Below, piece after piece: positions 44,965 through 51,131 of a stretch of 51,131 nt of DNA. The notes under the pieces were generated by a model that saw nothing but the letters and a program-made list of their open reading frames with translations, searched no databases and was not told where the DNA came from. Numbering within the stretch: position 1 is the first letter of the stretch; the number at the start of each line of letters is the position of its first letter. The position numbers and the translations under genes are program-made. Origin of the DNA: Ehrlichia minasensis (GTDB lineage Bacteria; Pseudomonadota; Alphaproteobacteria; Rickettsiales; Anaplasmataceae); NCBI GenBank assembly GCA_000825765.1, contig CDGH01000058.1, forward strand, positions 1 to 51,131. Reading direction: 5' to 3'.

Positions 44965-45380
44965 AAAGTTTCTACATATTAAACAAACACAATAATATTA
45001 GCAAATTTTTTATCTACTACAAGAATAAAATAACATGTGTAGTTATTCGAATGCGTGTGTAAAAATCAGGAGAAAGAATTTAGAATATGTGAATTGCTGA
45101 GTGAGAATGTCTGTTAGGCATGTATTATTCGAAAGTAAAATAAATGTTTTAATTTGTGTGCTATTTATATTGTAGTTTATAGTTTGTTAACTTTTATCAG
45201 GTGTAGTATAAGTAATGTAACTTACTGATAAAGGGCATTTTTATTATCTGGATCATGTAATTAATGGCTTCATCTGAGAGAATATTAACAGCTTATTGTT
45301 AATGTGTGTTAATAAAGTTCAATTTTTTTTAAAATTATGTTAAAATTTTTAAGATTTTTGTACTTAACTTGGGTTCCATT
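44965..45380. other. Divergent spacer between fbaB and the giant ORF
   Basis: About 415 bp with no gene, repeat or remnant recognised. It should contain the promoters of both flanking genes, but no element stands out from the AT-rich background. Confidence 0.5.
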
Positions 45381-48300
45381 ATGTATCAACAACAACCTGG
45401 CATTGAAAGCATAAAAATATTGTTGAATAGTAAATTAGAAAAAGTAGCTGAAGTGTCTGTAAACTATATTGAAATGTGGGAATATATTTATTGGGCTCAT
45501 TTGATACGGTCTGATGATTATTTAGATACTATTAACCTAGTTAGGAAATGTGATAAGGAACATGACATATTTCATCATGCAGTGATGTGTAACCCTGAAG
45601 TATTTATATCAAAAATAACCGCACCGAAATTTTCTTCAGTTCTACAAAGTATAAAAGATAAAACAGGAGATTGTAAGACAATAGAATTAGGTTTGTTAAA
45701 TGGATATGCTTTGTCTGTTATAGTTGCAGATCCATTATTTGAAGAATTTCGGTTAAAAGTTACTAGTATTAGAATAGGAGGCATAAATTTATGCCAAGAT
45801 ATTTATAATGAAGTAAAAGAGAAAAATAGCAGTAGAGGTATTGATAAATGTTCTGAAGAAGATGTAGATTTTTTAGTAAGAGGTGTTATGTATGAAAGCC
45901 ATATTAAAGAATATCTTCATTTATTTCCAAATTTAATTTATCTAGATTGTGTTGTTGCTGAGCAAAAGTGTTGTGAGGTTTTGTTTGAGACTTTGCAACA
46001 TTGTACACCTAAATTGCATTCTCTTTCTTTAAAATGTGCAAATGCTATACCTGCTGTTGAGTGGGAAGTTGGTAGAAAAGTTAGTACTCGATTAAAAGTA
46101 AAAGATCTTTTATTAACAAACTGTTCTGTGGATGCATTACGGTATTTTTCTGAGGTTGAATCTTTATTTATTATTGCACCACAAAATCTTCCTGAAAATA
46201 GAAAAATATTACTCCATAATTACTATGACAATCCCTGCTCAGTTGCGCAATTGTTGGTATCTACTAACAGTTATATGATAGATTCTGACGGGAAGATGTC
46301 TTGTGTAGATGTGGATTATGATGTCATGTCCTTTCGGAAATTGACAGTGCTAGCTATTAACCCATGTCAAGATATGTCATCAATTCTATATATGGATGGT
46401 TTGTGGGATACTAAAGCTGGATTAAGCTTTATTGATCAATTGATTACTAGCAAAAAGTATAATTTGTTAAGTGGTATTATGACTTCTCATCCTAGTTCTT
46501 TGGATCAGTTATTTTTTATTACATCTCCGATTCATAAGTTTGCTTTATTAGAAGATAGTGAAAAATTATTTCTGAAATCAGTGAGCTGTAATTTTAGAAG
46601 TGCTACTTCATTGATTAAAAGTTTGGGAGTTGGATATTTAGTACCACATTTTTCTTATAGTAAGTTTGGTGCTAGTAAAAGAGATTTACAACTTATTCAA
46701 TTAAGGTTGAAAATTAGTAAAGCACTCAAAAATTTTGACTCAGAGTTGTTTACGAGTGAGACGATATATGATGATATTATAAAATATATAACAAGGTTAA
46801 CATGTGATGTAAATGAAGTAGGAAATGATCAATCTGCATCTGATAAGTTCTTAAAAAATGTTTTTTTTAAAGCGAATTTTTGTGATGCAGTAAGTGCGAA
46901 ATATTTAACAAAAATTGTTTCAATGAATTTTCCTATAACATTCTGTGGTGAATTTTTTGGTGGTTTGTTGCCTTATGCAGAAGGTTTAGATATTTACTTA
47001 GTTAGTGGAATTGGAGCATTTATACGTGAAAAATTTTTGAAAGAAGAGATTAAAACTTTAGCAGATTTAAAAGATGCTTTGTTAGTGTTTCAAAAAGGTG
47101 CGCAGACACGTATTGCTGGTGCAAACGAAGCTGTAAGTCAAGTGATAGGTTTGATGTTGCTTGGTGATGTACGACAAAATGCACAAAGTCCAGATGGATC
47201 AGTTAAAGCGTTATGCCTATCAAAATTAGATTCATATTCTAAAGAAATTTTAAGTGATGTTGTGGGGGTAGCTAATGTTTTACAGATGGATAAGAGTAAA
47301 AAAATTATTTCTTTTGTTGAAAGTGCTTTGTGTAAAACTGTACCTTCCATAATGAAAAGGATAATACTTACTATGGAGAGTAAACATGTTAATCTGATAG
47401 GTGATTTTTGGCATAGTGTGTCTGAGTTGTATGATGATGAATTTACTGACATGTTACCTAACAACTATCTATTTTGTAAAGCTATATCTGCTTGTAGTAC
47501 AATAACAAGCACTATTGAAGATACTAATCCTTATGTGCGTGCATTTTTACTAATGGATAATGTGAAAGTGAAATTAGTAGAATTAGAATATGGTTATGTA
47601 AAATTGCGAATACCAAAATTTGATCAAAGTGCTAGTAAAGTAATGTCAATTTTAGCAGTTTTGACATTTTTAAGGCAAGTCTTGAACTTCAGTGGAATGA
47701 GTGATGAAAAAATACTTTGTCATTTAAGTGCTTGTGGTGTGGAAGATTTCATGAGTATGACTATCGTCGTGGTTAATTTAGCATTTAATGAACTAAGAAA
47801 TTTTAAGGAACAAAGATTAATTGCAGATCATAGGGATTTAGGGTTTTATGAAAGTCTTAATCAAGCTTTTATTCAGCATAAAATATCTCATGAATTCATG
47901 ATAAAAGTATTATCTGATGTGTTAGCAAATACTGTTATAGAAGTTGTGAAATTATATGAATTGTATTTAGTTCCACTACTTGATAGAAAGGTGCAACGTT
48001 TAGTAGATGTTATTGGCCATGCACCTCAAGATACTTTACGTATGAAAAATGTCATTAGTGCTTACATAATGTCTGTCCGTGATGTTTTTTTTGTCAAGAA
48101 TGATTTGTATCATTTTGTTGAGGATAAAGTAGTAGGTTCAGATGTTGAAATGTTTAATAGCATTAAGTCATTTTCTCCTGTTTCTCGTAGAGGTTTGCTT
48201 GATATCTTAAATATGATGTTTTGTGCTAGAGAGTCAGATGTAAGTCTACTGATTCAGCAGCGGAGTAGTTGTGTGTTTATGCGCTCGCAACCAATTATGA

Positions 48301-51131
48301 AAGATGTAAATTTTTCATTTAAGAACTCAAATAGGTATAGATTTCTTTATAGAGCAATAAATACTATGTACATTCCTTATGAAGAGAAGTATGAGGATTC
48401 TTTTGCTGAATTACAGAATATAGGTAGTGTTCCTATCGTATTGGTTTCTTTGTTGTTTCAAAAGATATTTTATTCTTATGCTAAAAATACTATAGATAGG
48501 CAATTGCTATTTAAAATTCTCTATAAATTTCAACACTATTTTTATTTTCAGTTTATACAGTATTGTTTTGTTCTTCCTCAAGTGTTGCAGAATGATTCTG
48601 ATGCATTCATATATGTCAAGCAATCTCAGTATCTTGTTCAAGTGTTAAGACGGATTGAGCCAGAAGTTATTATCAGTACAATAGACAATGCCATGAAATC
48701 TGAATGTGATATTACGGGATTGTATAATACAGTTCTATCTTCCTTGGTTTCATTAGATAAAAATGCTGTACCAGCACTGAGTAGTAAGGAAAAAAGTTAT
48801 TTTTCTAAAATGGTTGATTTGTTTCAAACTAACTTCGAAACACACCAGATACTTAATGGTGATGTGATGAGAATCATATCCATAAGATTAACTTTTGAAG
48901 ATTTTTCTGTCCAACAGTCAAAATGCTATAGTGACTGTGTGTTTGCAAGTTTCGGTAATATAAAAATGTTAAACCCTATCCAAGGGTACTGTGATCATTG
49001 GATAGCTGATGTAAGAAATCAAGTATTAAAATGTACAGGATTACCTGACCTAAATGTTTTGGATATTAGAAATGATTTAGTAAATAGGTGTAAAAATGTT
49101 GAAGGTGTCAATGATCTGACTTATCAATTGATTCTAGATAAGTTAGAACCTTCTATCTTACCTGTGCAATACCTTGATGAAATAGCTTGTTGCATAGTAT
49201 TAGATCTTGTTCAGCGTGTTGTTGATAATGAGTACATAAATGTTTTTTACGAGAAATTAGTTGATGCACTTGTATCAAGAAAAAAGTTGGGTACTATGAA
49301 AAACATTTGCGAAACTGTATTGCAAACATTGAAAGACTTTTTATTAAATAAAGATAAGTTTTTGGTAAGTGTAAGTTCACATAGACAAACATCACCAGAA
49401 AAAGAACAAAAGGCTGCTGATAGTTTATTGTCTCAATGCTTTGCTGAGTGGTGTTATGTTATATTAGAAAATCTGTTTAAAGGTAAGAATTTAGCTAATA
49501 GTATTAAATCTTATAGTATTGCTCAATTTGTTAATGATAATGGACTACCGGAGAGTGCACTGTTGGATTTAGAAAAAAGAATGAAGCAAGGGCAACAGTC
49601 TGATAAGTATTTGAGATTGATTAACAGATTTAAATCAATATGTATAGGAAGTAGTAACAGGAAAATTCTAGACCGTGTAGGCACAGTAAGTAGACAAGTG
49701 GAAATTTTTAATATTGAAAACAGTAAAATAGTTTCTTTGATGCAAGAAAAGCTGTTAATGAGTAAAGATAATCCTGATTGTAATATTTTAAAGTTGTTAA
49801 ATGTTGAGCAGTACGATTTAACTTGTTCTAAACAAAAAAGTGTGAAGATATTGAAAATTGTGGCGATGATGTTTTATGCGTTAAAACCTTGTAATAAACA
49901 ACCTATCTCTGTACATCAATATGTTTGTGATAATGTATACATTTCTTTAATGAAAATGTCTTTAATGAGTGTGTTTTTTGATGAAAATGTAATGTCTACA
50001 TCTCACATTATTTCAATAGCACGAGCACTATTAAGTATGTTTAGTAATAATCCGTATTTTGTTGATGTGCAATCTTTGGATATTTCAGAAAATATAATGA
50101 AATATGTGGCAGGAACTCAGTATGGTGATTTTGAAGATAAGACTCCACAAATGATTTGTCATTTAGGGTTTCATTTGGTTTGGGAAATGCTGGGTATATT
50201 ATTGCGTGATTTAGTTTTAAATTGTTTAAGCGATGTAGATAGCAGTTTGCGTCATGCAGAAGATTATTTTAAAAGATTAAATAACATTGATGATTATACA
50301 ATGTTATTAGTGAAATTTTATCATAGAAATGTTTTATTTCGATATAGTAAGCAAATTTCTGCAGATAATAATTTAGAATTGCATCCGGTTGTATTTTTGT
50401 GCAAATTCTTGAAAGTTTTTGACTATGATTTGTTAAAGTATTACTTTCCGGAATTTGTTCTTACTTTAGCAAATGTTAACATCTCTAAAGATCAAATATC
50501 AGGTATAGCAGCTACTAATAGCTTAGAAAGTGGAGCAGAGTTATCTGAATTAGATGGAAACAGTGTAAGTAAAAAACAGCGTAGTCGTAAAAAGAGTAAG
50601 AAGAAAGGAGAACAAGTTTGTATCAGTGTAGCTGGTGAAGCAGAATTAATGCCTTGTGACGAAAAGGTTGAAGAACTTATTATTAGCACGTGTCTGAATG
50701 ACTTGCCAGAAGGTACAATAGATAGTCTTGAAGTTAAAGACAGTGATCATTTGCTTATACAGGAAGAGAATGTTGCTGCTGTTACAGGCACTTTAAATAA
50801 GAATCAGGTCCCTTCTGATCAGGTAGAAAATGAAAAAGAACATCAAGACAAAAGAAGTGAAGTACAAAAGAGTTCTAAAAAGAGTAGTAAGAAAGCAAAG
50901 AAAAATGCTGTAAGTAAAGATAAAATTGTAGCTTCTGTTTCAGAGAAAATAGATGTTCTTCCTGTCAATGAAAGTGTAAGTAACGAGTGTGATGTAGAAG
51001 AGAAAGCAGCGAATGATATTAAAGTAGATGATGCGTTACCTGAGCAGGAAAAAGAATCTAGTGCTATTGTTATAGAAACTTTAACTGATCAAAGACAAGA
51101 ATCTGCTGATGTATTAACGAGTGAGCAAGTA
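45381..51131 (+). CDS. Very large protein of unknown function (at least 1917 residues, 3' end outside the window)
   Basis: From ATG 45381 the frame stays open without a stop to the window end (1917 codons). It starts MYQQQPGIESIKILLNSKL, with no signal peptide. Residues about 180-290 look like leucine-rich repeats: FPNLIYLDCVV, TPKLHSLSLKCAN, LKVKDLLLTNCS and EVESLFII. The long middle is helical, cysteine-containing and free of motifs I recognise; no clear membrane segment was seen. From about 1710 the composition changes to acidic low complexity with lysine-rich clusters, SKKQRSRKKSKKKGEQ (about 1730-1745) and SSKKSSKKAKKN (about 1832-1845). The two Lys clusters look like copies of one module. 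I recognise no family; a large Ehrlichia-specific surface or effector protein is possible. Confidence 0.85.
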   Translation, partial: MYQQQPGIESIKILLNSKLEKVAEVSVNYIEMWEYIYWAHLIRSDDYLDTINLVRKCDKEHDIFHHAVMCNPEVFISKITAPKFSSVLQSIKDKTGDCKTIELGLLNGYALSVIVADPLFEEFRLKVTSIRIGGINLCQDIYNEVKEKNSSRGIDKCSEEDVDFLVRGVMYESHIKEYLHLFPNLIYLDCVVAEQKCCEVLFETLQHCTPKLHSLSLKCANAIPAVEWEVGRKVSTRLKVKDLLLTNCSVDALRYFSEVESLFIIAPQNLPENRKILLHNYYDNPCSVAQLLVSTNSYMIDSDGKMSCVDVDYDVMSFRKLTVLAINPCQDMSSILYMDGLWDTKAGLSFIDQLITSKKYNLLSGIMTSHPSSLDQLFFITSPIHKFALLEDSEKLFLKSVSCNFRSATSLIKSLGVGYLVPHFSYSKFGASKRDLQLIQLRLKISKALKNFDSELFTSETIYDDIIKYITRLTCDVNEVGNDQSASDKFLKNVFFKANFCDAVSAKYLTKIVSMNFPITFCGEFFGGLLPYAEGLDIYLVSGIGAFIREKFLKEEIKTLADLKDALLVFQKGAQTRIAGANEAVSQVIGLMLLGDVRQNAQSPDGSVKALCLSKLDSYSKEILSDVVGVANVLQMDKSKKIISFVESALCKTVPSIMKRIILTMESKHVNLIGDFWHSVSELYDDEFTDMLPNNYLFCKAISACSTITSTIEDTNPYVRAFLLMDNVKVKLVELEYGYVKLRIPKFDQSASKVMSILAVLTFLRQVLNFSGMSDEKILCHLSACGVEDFMSMTIVVVNLAFNELRNFKEQRLIADHRDLGFYESLNQAFIQHKISHEFMIKVLSDVLANTVIEVVKLYELYLVPLLDRKVQRLVDVIGHAPQDTLRMKNVISAYIMSVRDVFFVKNDLYHFVEDKVVGSDVEMFNSIKSFSPVSRRGLLDILNMMFCARESDVSLLIQQRSSCVFMRSQPIMKDVNFSFKNSNRYRFLYRAINTMYIPYEEKYEDSFAELQNIGSVPIVLVSLLFQKIFYSYAKNTIDRQLLFKILYKFQHYFYFQFIQYCFVLPQVLQNDSDAFIYVKQSQYLVQVLRRIEPEVIISTIDNAMKSECDITGLYNTVLSSLVSLDKNAVPALSSKEKSYFSKMVDLFQTNFETHQILNGDVMRIISIRLTFEDFSVQQSKCYSDCVFASFGNIKMLNPIQGYCDHWIADVRNQVLKCTGLPDLNVLDIRNDLVNRCKNVEGVNDLTYQLILDKLEPSILPVQYLDEIACCIVLDLVQRVVDNEYINVFYEKLVDALVSRKKLGTMKNICETVLQTLKDFLLNKDKFLVSVSSHRQTSPEKEQKAADSLLSQCFAEWCYVILENLFKGKNLANSIKSYSIAQFVNDNGLPESALLDLEKRMKQGQQSDKYLRLINRFKSICIGSSNRKILDRVGTVSRQVEIFNIENSKIVSLMQEKLLMSKDNPDCNILKLLNVEQYDLTCSKQKSVKILKIVAMMFYALKPCNKQPISVHQYVCDNVYISLMKMSLMSVFFDENVMSTSHIISIARALLSMFSNNPYFVDVQSLDISENIMKYVAGTQYGDFEDKTPQMICHLGFHLVWEMLGILLRDLVLNCLSDVDSSLRHAEDYFKRLNNIDDYTMLLVKFYHRNVLFRYSKQISADNNLELHPVVFLCKFLKVFDYDLLKYYFPEFVLTLANVNISKDQISGIAATNSLESGAELSELDGNSVSKKQRSRKKSKKKGEQVCISVAGEAELMPCDEKVEELIISTCLNDLPEGTIDSLEVKDSDHLLIQEENVAAVTGTLNKNQVPSDQVENEKEHQDKRSEVQKSSKKSSKKAKKNAVSKDKIVASVSEKIDVLPVNESVSNECDVEEKAANDIKVDDALPEQEKESSAIVIETLTDQRQESADVLTSEQV

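Noticed and set aside
1-51131. Insertion sequences, prophage or integron elements as the source of the repeats
   Set aside because: No transposase, integrase or phage gene is found, and the repeats lack terminal inverted repeats with target duplications. Local duplication explains them better.

Overview
The window is very AT-rich alphaproteobacterial DNA that looks like the genome of an obligate intracellular Ehrlichia, most probably E. ruminantium. The grounds are the gene set (single-copy housekeeping genes scattered with little operon structure, Shemin-type 5-aminolevulinate synthase, class I FbaB-type aldolase, stand-alone CoaC, an ankyrin protein) and the unusually long spacers filled with long-period tandem repeats and broken pieces of neighbouring genes. 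That spacer structure is described for E. ruminantium. The species call is an inference and was not tested by a search.

Layout. 0.5-8.2 kb: xseA and a zinc-ribbon membrane protein (minus, overlapping ATGA), dapD, mnmE, coaC (minus), recG. 8.2-17 kb: an NDUFA9-like Rossmann protein, dksA-type regulator (minus), ccmB, tRNA-Val, a cation-diffusion transporter, mlaC and rpsT (minus), separated by spacers of up to 1.8 kb. 17-32 kb: plsC (minus), def, a uracil-DNA glycosylase, recF and argF (minus), a Ser/Asn-rich small protein (minus), polA, rpe, mlaE-mlaF. 31-45 kb: an ankyrin-repeat membrane protein, polyprenyl diphosphate synthase and glnA (both minus), tRNA-Lys, tyrS-hemA, yraN (minus), secF, tRNA-Cys and fbaB (minus). 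From 45.4 kb to the window end one uninterrupted frame of at least 1917 codons runs off the edge; its function is unknown.

The genes are mostly core maintenance: DNA repair and replication (XseA, RecG, RecF, PolA, UDG), translation and tRNA modification (MnmE, TyrRS, S20, deformylase), lysine/DAP, arginine and glutamine synthesis (DapD, ArgF, GlnA), cofactors (CoaC, HemA, polyprenyl synthase), cytochrome c maturation (CcmB), envelope lipid transport (MlaC, MlaE, MlaF), pentose and triose metabolism (Rpe, FbaB) and protein export (SecF).

The most interesting structure is in the spacers. I can read decayed copies of xseA (inverted, about 240), polA (about 17.1-17.35 kb, with stop codons), argF and recF (22.4-22.9 kb) and the 5' end plus upstream region of ispB (33.6 kb). 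Four repeat families (mnmE, ccmB, argF, ispB) carry copies of the adjacent gene's 3' end in the spacer just beyond it, as if the gene end had been drawn into the duplicating unit. Four further arrays of 216-445 bp period have no visible gene content. The best candidates for host-interaction proteins are the giant open frame (LRR-like N-terminal stretch, lysine-rich clusters near the visible end), the Ser/Asn-rich 128-residue protein, and the ankyrin protein with two C-terminal membrane segments.
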